A stretch of 17,656 nt of DNA from Candidatus Woesebacteria bacterium (GCA_002686465.1 NZCP01000022.1:1-17656), one strand, 5' to 3'. Counted from the first letter of the stretch, positions 1 through 7,371 are shown. The notes: generated by a model not told the origin, from the sequence alone. Made by a program: numbers and translations.

Positions 1-1247
1 ACTTTGCGCACCCCTATTATCCATTCAATAAATTGCTTTGTGGTAATTTTCTTAATGATCCGTCTTATTTTTCTTTTAGTTTTACCAGAAACCCCTTCGA
101 CAGAATTGTTTCGGCCTACACATACGCAATACGGAGGCTGGACTTTGAGGACGACAATGCAAATGTAGACCCAAACTTCAAGTTTGATAATTTCTCTGAC
201 TTCTGCAGCAAGTATCTAACGCAAAGCAACTTCTGTGACCCAGTCACTAGATATAACGTTCACTTCTTGCCCCAGTATAGATTTCTCTACGAACCCCAAG
301 AAACGATTCTTGAAGACGGCAAGTCTCTCGTTTCTTATGTGGGTAGATTTGAAAAACTACAGGAAGACTTTAATTATATTTGTAAAAAAATTAAAATTAA
401 AAACATTGAACTGCCCCGAGTTAGGGATCAGAAGAACAAAAAACAATACCACGAATACTATTCAAAAGAATCCAAAGAGATAGTAGAAACAATATACAAA
501 AAAGACCTAGATTTATTTAATTATGATTTCCCAAAACCTCCAACAAAAACTCACGTAACCATGACAAAAGAAAAACCTGGCACTTTTCAAAGCGCTCTAA
601 AAGACGCATGGGCCCCCATGTGTCAAGTAAAAGAAATTTTCGAATACGCTAATCAATACATCCCAACATCAGACGCAGAGGCCTCTGAAAAAGAGGGCGA
701 CACGTCTTTTAATTCTGGAAAAAAGATAGCAATATTCAATATAAACAATAACCAGAGATACTCAGTGGAGTCAGAAAACAATGTACTCCACTATGCAAAC
801 AAGCACGACTACACGGCATATATATATAGAGGAGGAGAACACGCAATAGCGCAGTCTCTCCTTAATCACATAAAAGACCACGAGTATATACTGTATATTT
901 CAGATTCATCACTAATGATAAACTTCAACAAAAAGATCGAGGATCTTATCAAAGCAAACCAAAGAAGATATTTCGTTACAGATGAAAACCTAAATGCGAT
1001 CTTAATAAAAAGCCACGAATACACAGAAAACCTACTACGAAAGTGGGAAGAAAAGGGAGCCTTGCTTGAAACGTTAAAAGCCTCTGACCCATCAAAGTTC
1101 AACCATAAGGTGCTGTCCGACCCAAACTTTTGCGCAGCCCCAGACAAGGCGACAAGTGAAACTTTCGTTCTAAATTTCTCAAATTGCGACAAAGAACAAA
1201 GATTTTTCTTTATGAAAATGTGGAACGCAACTCATTTGCCCAAATAG
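1..1247 (+). CDS. Sulfotransferase with degenerate glycosyltransferase-like C-terminal domain (5' partial)
   Basis: The reading frame is open from the first complete codon at base 3, so the gene begins upstream; the TTG at 33 is internal, not a start. The motif FSFTRNPFDRIVSAY (bases about 72-116) is the 3'-phosphate (PAPS) binding signature of the Sulfotransfer_2 family. Further family features follow: an HxxPQ segment, VGRFEKLQEDF, and the closing pattern YYxxxxKEIVxxIYKKDLDLFNYDF near base 540. The family transfers sulfate from PAPS to sugars. After a linker, roughly bases 720-1060 resemble GT34 (GMA12/MNN10) galactosyltransferases: an NK/YA-like NNVLHYANKHDYTAY stretch and DENLNAILIKSHEYTENLLRKW. 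The metal-binding DxD is replaced by SDS (YISDSS), so this half may be inactive. Substrate unknown; beside a fibre gene it may act on virion or host surface glycans. The sulfotransferase call is firm, the second domain tentative. Confidence 0.8.
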   Translation, partial: FAHPYYPFNKLLCGNFLNDPSYFSFSFTRNPFDRIVSAYTYAIRRLDFEDDNANVDPNFKFDNFSDFCSKYLTQSNFCDPVTRYNVHFLPQYRFLYEPQETILEDGKSLVSYVGRFEKLQEDFNYICKKIKIKNIELPRVRDQKNKKQYHEYYSKESKEIVETIYKKDLDLFNYDFPKPPTKTHVTMTKEKPGTFQSALKDAWAPMCQVKEIFEYANQYIPTSDAEASEKEGDTSFNSGKKIAIFNINNNQRYSVESENNVLHYANKHDYTAYIYRGGEHAIAQSLLNHIKDHEYILYISDSSLMINFNKKIEDLIKANQRRYFVTDENLNAILIKSHEYTENLLRKWEEKGALLETLKASDPSKFNHKVLSDPNFCAAPDKATSETFVLNFSNCDKEQRFFFMKMWNATHLPK

Positions 1248-1308
1248 CTTTATAGGTTTTTCCTTAAAATTAAGCAAAGGCGAGACTTCCCATAAGGCTG
1301 GTTTTACC

Positions 1309-1321
1309 TGTAATATAAGGT
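1309..1321 (+). promoter_or_regulatory. Possible late-type promoter element
   Basis: TGTAATATAAGGT ends directly at the ATG of the fibre gene. A near copy, TGTAATAAATAGT, sits at exactly the same distance before the ATG at 3089; 10 of 13 bases agree. Both genes look like late or structural genes, so a shared -10-like late promoter is possible. There is no -35 match. The AAGG inside it is only one base from the ATG, too close for a normal ribosome binding site. In AT-rich DNA two copies may be coincidence. Confidence 0.3.
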
Positions 1322-2428
1322 ATGGCTATCTTCAACACAGAGAAAGTCAAGTTAGATGGCGGAGTCATCATAACTAACGACGGCGGCAAGGTCAAATTCG
1401 GTACAGATAATTCTACCTGGACCGTAATGGCTGATGCTGACGACATAGCGACAGCGTCAAACGCACGCTCGACAAACCTCAAGACTGATTCGACAGCTCG
1501 CAAGAGCCTGTCCAACGCGGTCTCGAGCAAACGCTCGACCAACCTCGCGACTGATTCGTCGGCTCGTGTAAGTTTGTCGAATTCAGCGTCGCAAAAACGC
1601 TCGACAAACCTCAAGACCGATTCGTCGGCTCGTGTAAGTTTGTCTCAAGCGCTCTCGACAAAGCACAAGACCGATTCGTCGGCTCGTGTAAGTTTGTCTC
1701 AAGCAGCGTCGCAAAAACGCTCGACAAACCTTAAGACTGATTCGACAGCTCGCAAGAGCATGTCCAACGCGGTCTCGAACAAACGCTCGACAAACCTCAA
1801 GACCGATTCGTCGGCTCGTGTGACCTTGTCGCAAGCAGCGTCGAACAAACGCTCGACAAACCTCAAGACCGATTCGTCGGCTCGCAAGAGCCTGTCCAAC
1901 GCGGTCTCGCAAAAACGCTCGACAAACCTCAAGACCGATTCGTCGGCTCGTGTAAGCTTGTCGCAAGCAGCGTCGCAAAAACGCTCGACAAACCTCAAGA
2001 CTGATTCGACAGCTCGCAAGAGCCTGTCCAACGCGGTCTCGAACAAACGCTCGACAAACCTCAAGACCGATTCGTCGGCTCGTGTGGCTGCGTCGAACGC
2101 AATGTCGAACAAACGCTCGACCAACCTTAAGACCGATTCGTCGGCTCGCGTAACCATGTCGAACAATGTTTCGACTGCAGTTGCCGACCTCGACCTCGAG
2201 TCTGAAGTTGGGTCTAACGACGTCACAATAAACAAGGACTTCCACAATGTTGTCTTTACTCAAACATTCACCAGCGCTCCCAAAATTATGGGAATGTTGC
2301 AGAATTCTGAAGGCGATCCTATCATCGCCGTTCAATTGAGCGGAGTGGATACAACGGGAGCAACATTCATCTTCTCTGATGAAGTTCCCACTGCGGATTA
2401 CGACCTTGACTACATTGCATCACTGTAA
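1322..2428 (+). CDS. Repetitive tail-fibre-like protein with lectin-like C-terminal domain
   Basis: A 368-residue protein with three parts. Residues 1-48 form a short N-terminal module beginning MAIFNTEKVKLDGG, plausibly for attachment. Residues 49-286 are eleven tandem repeats of 22 residues (one is 18), rich in Ser, Thr, Ala, Lys and Arg. Each 22-mer divides into two 11-residue halves, compatible with a fibrous hendecad-like rod. Residues 287-368 hold a compact beta-rich domain with the pattern HNVVFTQTFTSAPKI...GATFIFSDEV, resembling the H-type lectin fold found at tips of phage fibres and in cell-surface lectins. This layout fits a receptor-binding fibre or virion appendage. It follows the sulfotransferase by 74 nt and is closed by a strong terminator 30 nt downstream, so it is probably highly expressed late in infection. 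Fibre role is inferred from architecture; lectin assignment is by pattern only. Confidence 0.7.
   Translation: MAIFNTEKVKLDGGVIITNDGGKVKFGTDNSTWTVMADADDIATASNARSTNLKTDSTARKSLSNAVSSKRSTNLATDSSARVSLSNSASQKRSTNLKTDSSARVSLSQALSTKHKTDSSARVSLSQAASQKRSTNLKTDSTARKSMSNAVSNKRSTNLKTDSSARVTLSQAASNKRSTNLKTDSSARKSLSNAVSQKRSTNLKTDSSARVSLSQAASQKRSTNLKTDSTARKSLSNAVSNKRSTNLKTDSSARVAASNAMSNKRSTNLKTDSSARVTMSNNVSTAVADLDLESEVGSNDVTINKDFHNVVFTQTFTSAPKIMGMLQNSEGDPIIAVQLSGVDTTGATFIFSDEVPTADYDLDYIASL
1466..2179 (+). repeat. Coding tandem repeat, 66-bp unit, 11 copies
   Basis: Eleven in-frame units begin at CGCTCGACAAACCTC (Arg-Ser-Thr-Asn-Leu). Ten are 66 bp; the fourth is 54 bp, where RSTNL is replaced by a single His. 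The DNA itself is nearly identical between units, including synonymous positions, and uses TCG serine and CTC leucine codons much more than neighbouring genes. Two unit types, ending RKSLSNAV or RVSLSQAA, alternate from unit 5 to unit 9, giving a 132-bp higher-order period. This suggests recent amplification by unequal recombination or slippage. It also leaves long open frames on the opposite strand that are artefacts. Confidence 0.95.
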
Positions 2429-2458
2429 TAGTAGTTTATAACACTAACCAATAACCTT

Positions 2459-2484
2459 AAGGGCGGGGATTTCCCCGCCCTTTT
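2459..2484 (+). terminator. Rho-independent terminator after fibre gene
   Basis: AAGGGCGGGGA pairs with TCCCCGCCCTT, giving an 11-bp stem that is GC-rich for most of its length with a tiny loop, followed by TTTTG. It lies 30 nt after the fibre stop codon and 14 nt before the next start codon. It is the clearest intrinsic terminator in the window. Confidence 0.92.
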
Positions 2485-2498
2485 GTGTATCTAGACCC

Positions 2499-3080
2499 AT
2501 GGATCCCGAGAAACACAAAGCCTCTAGATTTCGCAAATTAAAGTACAGATCCAAGTTCCTTGACCTTGACCTTGCGGAAACAAAAGAAATCTATGCTGAG
2601 GCAACAAAAGAGTGGGTTGGTGCAATACATTCCTATTGCAAAGAAAACGAAGTAAGCAGCCCCCTCGTCCAAGACGATAAACCCTCAAAAAACAAAGCGA
2701 CAGAGCAAGAAGCAACAATCTTCTCTTCCACACAAATCAAGGATTTATACAGAAAAATAGCAGTGTCAACCCATCCAGATAAGTTTATGACCAGCCCCGA
2801 AGAAGAAAAAAAATACAAAACCTCCTTATTTAATAAAGCCATAATGGCAAAAGAGGATAATGATATAGACTCAATGCTTGCAGTAGCCCTTGAACTAGAG
2901 ATAGATATGTCAAACCTAGACATGAGATGCCTCGATCTACTCGAAAAGCAGCTGGATGAAAAAGAAAAGAAAATAAAAGAAATGCATCAAGACATAGCGT
3001 GGCAATGGTACTATGCTGGAGACTTTAAGAGGAGCTTTATTATCTCTAAAATCTGCCCGAAGCCAGATAAAGAGGTGTAA
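2499..3080 (+). CDS. J-domain (DnaJ-like) phage protein
   Basis: 193 residues. Residues about 76-136 form a J-domain: IKDLYRKIAVSTHPDKF carries the HPD tripeptide (92-94) needed to stimulate Hsp70 ATPase, followed by an FNKAIMAKEDND helix typical of the family. The N-terminal 75 residues are charged and helical, and the C-terminal part (about 145-193) is a short Lys/Glu-rich coiled coil. It lacks the zinc-finger and C-terminal substrate domains of DnaJ, so it probably directs host DnaK to a specific phage substrate, for instance in virion assembly or replication; that role is inferred. The start ATG at 2499 lies just after the terminator. I see no convincing promoter or ribosome binding site there, so read-through transcription is possible. 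Confidence 0.75.
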   Translation: MDPEKHKASRFRKLKYRSKFLDLDLAETKEIYAEATKEWVGAIHSYCKENEVSSPLVQDDKPSKNKATEQEATIFSSTQIKDLYRKIAVSTHPDKFMTSPEEEKKYKTSLFNKAIMAKEDNDIDSMLAVALELEIDMSNLDMRCLDLLEKQLDEKEKKIKEMHQDIAWQWYYAGDFKRSFIISKICPKPDKEV

Positions 3081-3088
3081 TAAATAGT
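3076..3088 (+). promoter_or_regulatory. Possible late-type promoter element, second copy
   Basis: TGTAATAAATAGT directly precedes the ATG at 3089 and overlaps the stop codon of the J-domain gene. It matches the element before the fibre gene at 10 of 13 bases with identical spacing to the start codon. No -35 element is evident. It may be a late promoter or chance in AT-rich sequence. Confidence 0.28.
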
Positions 3089-3340
3089 ATGAGCCCGACA
3101 TTTCGATATCCAAACGACAACAGAACCAACGCTATTCCTGACGGGGTAAACATCTACCCTTCTCAAAATTTCGTTCTTATAGGCGCTAACGCCGCAACAA
3201 AAGGGACTCCGTTCTATTACGGCAATGATAACGGCGGGTATTATGCGAATAGTAACCGTTCGTCCGACTTAAGTGTGCCTGACGCTACCATCGCAGAATT
3301 CCAGTACCCCAATTCAAATGTAGACCTCCAGAATACATAG
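3089..3340 (+). CDS. Small orphan protein, possibly structural
   Basis: 83 residues beginning MSPTFRYPNDNRTN. It is rich in Asn, Tyr, Ser and Pro (for example TPFYYGNDNGGYYANSN), with few charged residues, no membrane segment and no cysteine. The composition resembles small exposed virion or fibre-associated proteins more than an enzyme. I do not recognise a family. It starts 8 nt after the J-domain stop and ends 5 nt before the next gene, so it is part of a continuous cluster. It is probably real because its frame, spacing and amino-acid composition are gene-like. Confidence 0.6.
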   Translation: MSPTFRYPNDNRTNAIPDGVNIYPSQNFVLIGANAATKGTPFYYGNDNGGYYANSNRSSDLSVPDATIAEFQYPNSNVDLQNT

Positions 3341-3345
3341 CAAAA

Positions 3346-5262
3346 ATGGCCTTTGCGATTTTGACATTAGTTTGCGCGCTCAGCATATCTGCGATTGCTG
3401 CCTATTTTAGTATTATAGGCCTTGCCACAATTTTCCCAGGCTCCACCGCTGCGGTCATAACCATGGGGGCCGTGCTGGAGGTAGGCAAAATCGCCGCAGC
3501 CGTTTGGTTGCACAGAAATTGGAGTAGAGCGCCGCGCCTCATTAAGGGCTACCTAACTGGAGCGGTCTTAGTCCTAATGGCTATTACAAGCATGGGAATT
3601 TTTGGATTCTTATCAAAAGCTCACATTGAGCACCAACACACCATAGATAAATCAGAAGCGATAATTTCCCAAATAGATGACAAAATCGCAAGAGAGAATG
3701 ATTACATAAATAGACAAAAAGAACTAATCGTCAAGACAGAGGGTCGCGTAGAAACAAGCGAAGACAAAAGCGAAGTTAACATTAAGAGGGAGCAGGAGAA
3801 AATAGCATCTCTATATGAATCCCTAGACCGAAGCATTAAATACGACAGGGAAGAACTTGACAAACTACAGGTACGACTTGACGCCCTTAATAAAGAAGTT
3901 GCCGATTTAGAAGCGGGTTCTGGGGGGCTGTTTTCTAGTAAAAAGAAAAAACTGGCAGAACTAAAAGAAAAACAAAAGCCCGAAAGAGAGGCTATTGCCA
4001 ATCAAATGCTTACAATCAACAACAGAATCCAAGCCGCAAGAGAGTCCACGGAAAAACAAGTCGCAACGCTCAGAACAAAGATAGAAGACTATCAGAAATC
4101 TGAATACAGCGCAGAAGATACGGTGACGGAGGATGTTGAAAAATACAACGTTCTAATCTCAGAAGCGCTTGATAGAATCGACGGTCTAGAGCAACAAAAA
4201 TTCACAGAGGAAGAAGCTTCGCTAGATATAAAAGCAGAGGTGGGTCCAATTAAATACGTTGCGGCACTAGTAACAGACGTTACAGGTTCTACATTCGACA
4301 CGGCCCAAGCCGTAAGAGTAGTGATTATTATTTTGATTTTCGTATTTGACCCGCTGGCGATACTACTTGTGCTCGCTGCACACATCAGCCTAACTAGACA
4401 TTTCCCAAAATTATCCCTTAATCCCAAGAAGCTTTCCTCGCAACACCAAAAACTGCAAGACCTTAAAGACCAAATAGAAACAGACGAGAAGGCTCTTCTT
4501 GAAAAAGAAGCGGATATAAGAGATCGAGAAGACCTGATTATACTCAACGAAGCTCTAATAAAGGACAAAGAAAAGAGAACTCAAACACGCTTAAAAACAG
4601 CCGAAGAGATGAAAGAATCTGAAGAGCAAATTAACAAATCAGAAGATGAGTTAGGGGATAGAAGGGACGCATTCATGAAAGAATCAGCCGCCCTAAATGA
4701 TCAGATTAGAGATTTTCACGACAAGAAGGACAAGCTCAACAGAAACCTCAAAGAAGAAGCCAACCAAAAAGAACGGCTTAAAAAAGAGATTCAAGATTTA
4801 ACTGCAAATAAAAACAAAGTAAAAAAAGCTAAGGAAGGGCTCTCTAGGGAGCTTGAACAACTAAAGGCTCAAACTAAAGAGTCTAAAGAAAAAAATGACA
4901 AGCTTTTCGGCTTAACCGAATCCCTTGGGAAAAAATATAACGAAATCACACAAACGATATCCAAGAAAGTTCTTCTCGATCAAACCAATGTGACCCAGAC
5001 CGTAGAGCATTCTGGCGCCTCCAAAATCATTACCGTCCGCGGAAAGCTCGGCTGGATACATAAGTTCACCATACCGCCAGCCCACCACAATCTACCAGAA
5101 CAGAATTTTAAAAAAATTGCAGAAGAAATAGAAAATTTTCGACACAAAAATCTTCCACCAGATTCTCTCTACAACGAAATTATTAGAAGGTACGTTAAAA
5201 CTGAACTGCCCAAATATACATGCTTGACAAATCCTGGCAAATCTGATACACTGTCAAAGTGA
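3346..5262 (+). CDS. Large membrane protein with two long coiled coils
   Basis: 638 residues. Three hydrophobic segments lie near residues 4-29, 33-56 and 68-89, including GAVLEVGKIAAAVWLHRNW between the second and third. A long Lys/Glu-rich coiled coil runs from about 95 to 290. A fourth hydrophobic segment (about 322-348, VVIIILIFVFDPLAILLVLAAH) is followed by a second coiled coil (about 365-540) and a roughly 95-residue C-terminal domain ending in a Lys/Tyr-rich tail. From memory, similar conserved proteins of unknown function occur in marine T4-like phages; I cannot verify this. Plausible roles are organising replication or assembly at the inner membrane or interfering with host membrane functions. 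Its last 40 bases contain the promoter for the next module, and its stop overlaps the next GTG (GTGA). Confidence 0.75.
   Translation: MAFAILTLVCALSISAIAAYFSIIGLATIFPGSTAAVITMGAVLEVGKIAAAVWLHRNWSRAPRLIKGYLTGAVLVLMAITSMGIFGFLSKAHIEHQHTIDKSEAIISQIDDKIARENDYINRQKELIVKTEGRVETSEDKSEVNIKREQEKIASLYESLDRSIKYDREELDKLQVRLDALNKEVADLEAGSGGLFSSKKKKLAELKEKQKPEREAIANQMLTINNRIQAARESTEKQVATLRTKIEDYQKSEYSAEDTVTEDVEKYNVLISEALDRIDGLEQQKFTEEEASLDIKAEVGPIKYVAALVTDVTGSTFDTAQAVRVVIIILIFVFDPLAILLVLAAHISLTRHFPKLSLNPKKLSSQHQKLQDLKDQIETDEKALLEKEADIRDREDLIILNEALIKDKEKRTQTRLKTAEEMKESEEQINKSEDELGDRRDAFMKESAALNDQIRDFHDKKDKLNRNLKEEANQKERLKKEIQDLTANKNKVKKAKEGLSRELEQLKAQTKESKEKNDKLFGLTESLGKKYNEITQTISKKVLLDQTNVTQTVEHSGASKIITVRGKLGWIHKFTIPPAHHNLPEQNFKKIAEEIENFRHKNLPPDSLYNEIIRRYVKTELPKYTCLTNPGKSDTLSK
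5224..5252 (+). promoter_or_regulatory. Sigma-70-type promoter for the recombination module
   Basis: A perfect TTGACA (-35, 5224-5229), a 17-bp spacer and TACACT (-10, 5247-5252) lie inside the end of the coiled-coil gene. Six bases separate the -10 from the GTG at 5259, so transcription would begin at or next to the start codon and yield a leaderless message. The same arrangement occurs before the helicase gene. Confidence 0.6.
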
Positions 5263-5585
5263 ACAAAAAAGCCGTCCTTCAGCGCCTACTAGAAAAGGAG
5301 TCCCTCAAAACACAGACGGACTACATCAAGCAATACAGACTGCTAGCTGGATTAATGAAAAAATTTCCTGACGAAAACTTTTGGTGTGTAGTAAGACTTC
5401 CGAATAAGCTAAAAAGCCTCTATTTCCTCAAGAGAGAATGGGGCGCGGATCTTTTAAAAGAAAGATACAATTCGTTTGTTCGTAGAATTCCTCCGCCAAA
5501 GACGTATAATTTAAGCAGCAAGTCAGGACCAGATGTAGTCATAGAAAACAAACCCAAAACCACCAGAGATTTTTTAAAGGAATGA
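5259..5585 (+). CDS. Small basic orphan ahead of recombinase
   Basis: 108 residues starting at GTG (MNKKAVLQRLLEKESLKTQ). It is basic (many Lys/Arg) and mostly helical in appearance, with a KSLYFLKREWG segment and a Pro-rich RRIPPPKTYN stretch; no recognised domain. The GTG start is chosen because it overlaps the previous stop as GTGA and lies six bases after a promoter -10. The gene ends in a 4-nt overlap (ATGA) with the recombinase, so the two are translationally coupled. A DNA-binding accessory role in recombination is suggested only by charge and position. Confidence 0.65.
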   Translation: MNKKAVLQRLLEKESLKTQTDYIKQYRLLAGLMKKFPDENFWCVVRLPNKLKSLYFLKREWGADLLKERYNSFVRRIPPPKTYNLSSKSGPDVVIENKPKTTRDFLKE

Positions 5586-6667
5586 CCCGCGCCGTAGACC
5601 AAATAAATGAGTTTCTCGCAGAAAAAGAGAACAAAAAATACCATTACAACGACTACGCAGATGCAGACTACAAGATTTCTTCGGGAAGTCTAAACCTAGA
5701 TATAGCTTTGGGTGGCGGACTTTGTGCGGGAGCTCATAGATTCACGGGCATAAACGAAGGCGGCAAAACCAGTTGCGCGATGACCGTTGCAAGAAACTTT
5801 CAAAAGCACTTTAAAAAAAATGGCATGGTTGTGATTGTTAAGAGCGAAGGAAGACTACAAAAGGAAATGCTGGAAAAGATAGGGCTAGATCAAGATCCAG
5901 AAAAGCTGTTCATTTTTGATTGCAATATTTTTGAAAAGGTTTTTGAGCTTATCAGGAGACTGGTCCTCGAAAACGAAGAGGGCAAGAAATTTCTATTCAT
6001 TATAGATAGCGTGGATGCACTCTGCAGGATAGGAGATATAGACAAACCTTTCTCGGAATCGGAGCAGGTCGCAGGCGGCGCCCTGATAACGTCTGTATTT
6101 TTAAAAAAGATGGTGCTTCCTATTACAAAGATGGGACACATGATGATATTAACGTCACAAGTTAGAGTTGAGGTTGCGACCAACCCATACGCGGCAAGAG
6201 GAGGACCGAAAACTAAACAGGCTGGCGGCAATGCAATCAAACACTATGCAAATTTCATCCTGGAATTTGAAGAACGCTACAACAGTGACGTCATGTTTAA
6301 AAACCCTGCTGCCGCCAAGCTAGCGGACAAAGGAGACCCAATTGGCCACTATTGTAAAGTGAGATTCAGAAAATCTGTTAACGAAAAAACTGGAACGCAG
6401 GTAAGGTATCCAATTAAATATGGGAAAAACGGAGGAATCTGGAAAGAAAGAGAAATCATAGACATGATGTATCTCTTTGATATGATACAGAAAAAAGGAG
6501 CGTGGATCAGTTTCTCCGAAAGCCTCCTACAGGAGCTAAAAGATGCAGGCTTTGAGGCTGTGGAGAAAATCCAAGGAGAACCAAAACTACTAGAATATTT
6601 AAACTTAAACCCAAAAATTACAAACTTTATGTACAAGGATTTTCAAAAATTCAGCGATGCGCTTTAA
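5582..6667 (+). CDS. recA: RecA-like recombinase
   Basis: 361 residues aligning with the RecA core. Walker A is GINEGGKTS (56-64, Lys62). SEGRLQKEMLEKIGLD (88-103) corresponds to the AEHALDP segment of RecA and supplies the catalytic Glu (Glu89). Walker B is KFLFIIDSVDAL (about 136-147, Asp142). MILTSQVRV (188-196, Gln193) matches the nucleotide-sensing Gln of loop L2, followed by KTKQAGGNAIKHYANFILEFEE, which equals TTGGNALKFYAS in RecA. The protein should form filaments on single-stranded DNA and carry out strand exchange for phage recombination-dependent replication and repair. The Walker A differs from the T4 UvsX version, which lacks the second Gly, so this is closer to bacterial RecA. 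The C-terminal domain (about 270-361) is divergent. Its end overlaps the endonuclease gene by 11 nt. Confidence 0.9.
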   Translation: MTRAVDQINEFLAEKENKKYHYNDYADADYKISSGSLNLDIALGGGLCAGAHRFTGINEGGKTSCAMTVARNFQKHFKKNGMVVIVKSEGRLQKEMLEKIGLDQDPEKLFIFDCNIFEKVFELIRRLVLENEEGKKFLFIIDSVDALCRIGDIDKPFSESEQVAGGALITSVFLKKMVLPITKMGHMMILTSQVRVEVATNPYAARGGPKTKQAGGNAIKHYANFILEFEERYNSDVMFKNPAAAKLADKGDPIGHYCKVRFRKSVNEKTGTQVRYPIKYGKNGGIWKEREIIDMMYLFDMIQKKGAWISFSESLLQELKDAGFEAVEKIQGEPKLLEYLNLNPKITNFMYKDFQKFSDAL

Positions 6668-7067
6668 CACTCTCCACGGCGGCGCCAAAAGAGTCCGTAA
6701 GGTTAGAAATTATAGAATCGATTGGGATAAATCCAGTCGCAGCAAAAGACAATTTGCAGTAAAGCAATTCTTAAAAAAACACTGGAAAAGTCATATTTTA
6801 TTTGAAGAAATGCCCGTGGCAGGAACGAAGATGACCCTTGATTTTTATAACGCTACAAAAAAAATAGCAATAGAAGTACAGGGCGTGCAGCACACTCGCT
6901 ACGTACCCCACTTTCACAAAAATCAAAAAATGAATTTCTTAAGCCAAAAACGCAGAGATAAAGAAAAAGCTAAATTCTGTGAACTTAATGACATTAAGCT
7001 TATGGAAATTCATGAGAGCGACGTCATAGGCGAGAGGTTATTTAAAAAATTCAACATTACATTATAG
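6657..7067 (+). CDS. Small PD-(D/E)XK / Vsr-like endonuclease
   Basis: 136 residues. TLDFYNATKKIAIEVQGVQH (60-79) fits a restriction-endonuclease-like core: Asp62, Glu73 and Gln75 in D-X10-E-x-Q order, with His79 nearby. RRDKEKAKFCELNDIKLMEIHESD (99-122) matches the following helix and strand of very-short-patch-repair/DUF559-like nucleases, where a D..K...C motif precedes a final hydrophobic strand. The basic N-terminus (RVRKVRNYRIDW) would suit DNA binding. Its position directly after the recombinase, with overlapping reading frames, suggests cleavage of branched recombination intermediates or nicking during repair; a Holliday-junction resolvase role is inference. The exact family is uncertain, but a nuclease is the best call. 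Confidence 0.6.
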   Translation: MRFNTLHGGAKRVRKVRNYRIDWDKSSRSKRQFAVKQFLKKHWKSHILFEEMPVAGTKMTLDFYNATKKIAIEVQGVQHTRYVPHFHKNQKMNFLSQKRRDKEKAKFCELNDIKLMEIHESDVIGERLFKKFNITL

Positions 7068-7077
7068 CAGTGTATAT

Positions 7078-7368
7078 ATGAGCATGGACGATAGCATGGA
7101 AATTAATCCAGAGAATTTACCGCAATTCACAATCCCAGAAGCCTTACTGGACCAGCTGTATTCTTTTACTGGCGGAGACACAGAAGAGGGAAGGGGAATG
7201 ATACTAGCATTTGTTTCTCAAGACGGATCTCCAGCAATTATGTCCAGAACATCTACTCAGGTAGTAGAAATGGGACTCCGTAAGGCCATAGAGCAATATC
7301 TAGCCCAACTGGCAGCAGAGGGAGCTACGATAGATTACGGATTAAATTCCGATCAAGAAGGCGATTAA
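7078..7368 (+). CDS. Small acidic orphan protein
   Basis: 96 residues, strongly acidic (MSMDDSMEINPENLPQF at the start, LNSDQEGD at the end), with a central helical segment VVEMGLRKAIEQYLAQLAAEG. There is no membrane segment, cysteine or known motif. In-frame ATG codons at 7084 and 7096 could also serve as starts. It sits 10 nt after the endonuclease and just before the helicase promoter, so it is the last gene of the first replication transcript. Small acidic proteins here may mimic DNA or bind replication proteins, but nothing in the sequence proves this. Confidence 0.6.
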   Translation: MSMDDSMEINPENLPQFTIPEALLDQLYSFTGGDTEEGRGMILAFVSQDGSPAIMSRTSTQVVEMGLRKAIEQYLAQLAAEGATIDYGLNSDQEGD

Positions 7369-7371
7369 TAG

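Noticed and set aside
33..35. TTG at 33 as the start of the sulfotransferase
   Set aside because: The frame is open to the window edge with family-like sequence before it (HPYYPFNK), so the true start lies upstream.
1466..2179. CRISPR-like array
   Set aside because: The units are contiguous, in frame and contain no unique spacers; they encode a protein repeat.
1583..2335. Long open frames on the minus strand across the fibre gene (up to 250 codons), with an Arg/Cys-rich repetitive translation
   Set aside because: They arise because a 66-bp repeat without stops in one frame repeats that property in others. Composition is implausible and no start signals are seen.
3081..3086. TAAATA as a T4-type late promoter
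   Set aside because: It ends two bases before the ATG, so a start 6-8 bases downstream would fall within the gene.
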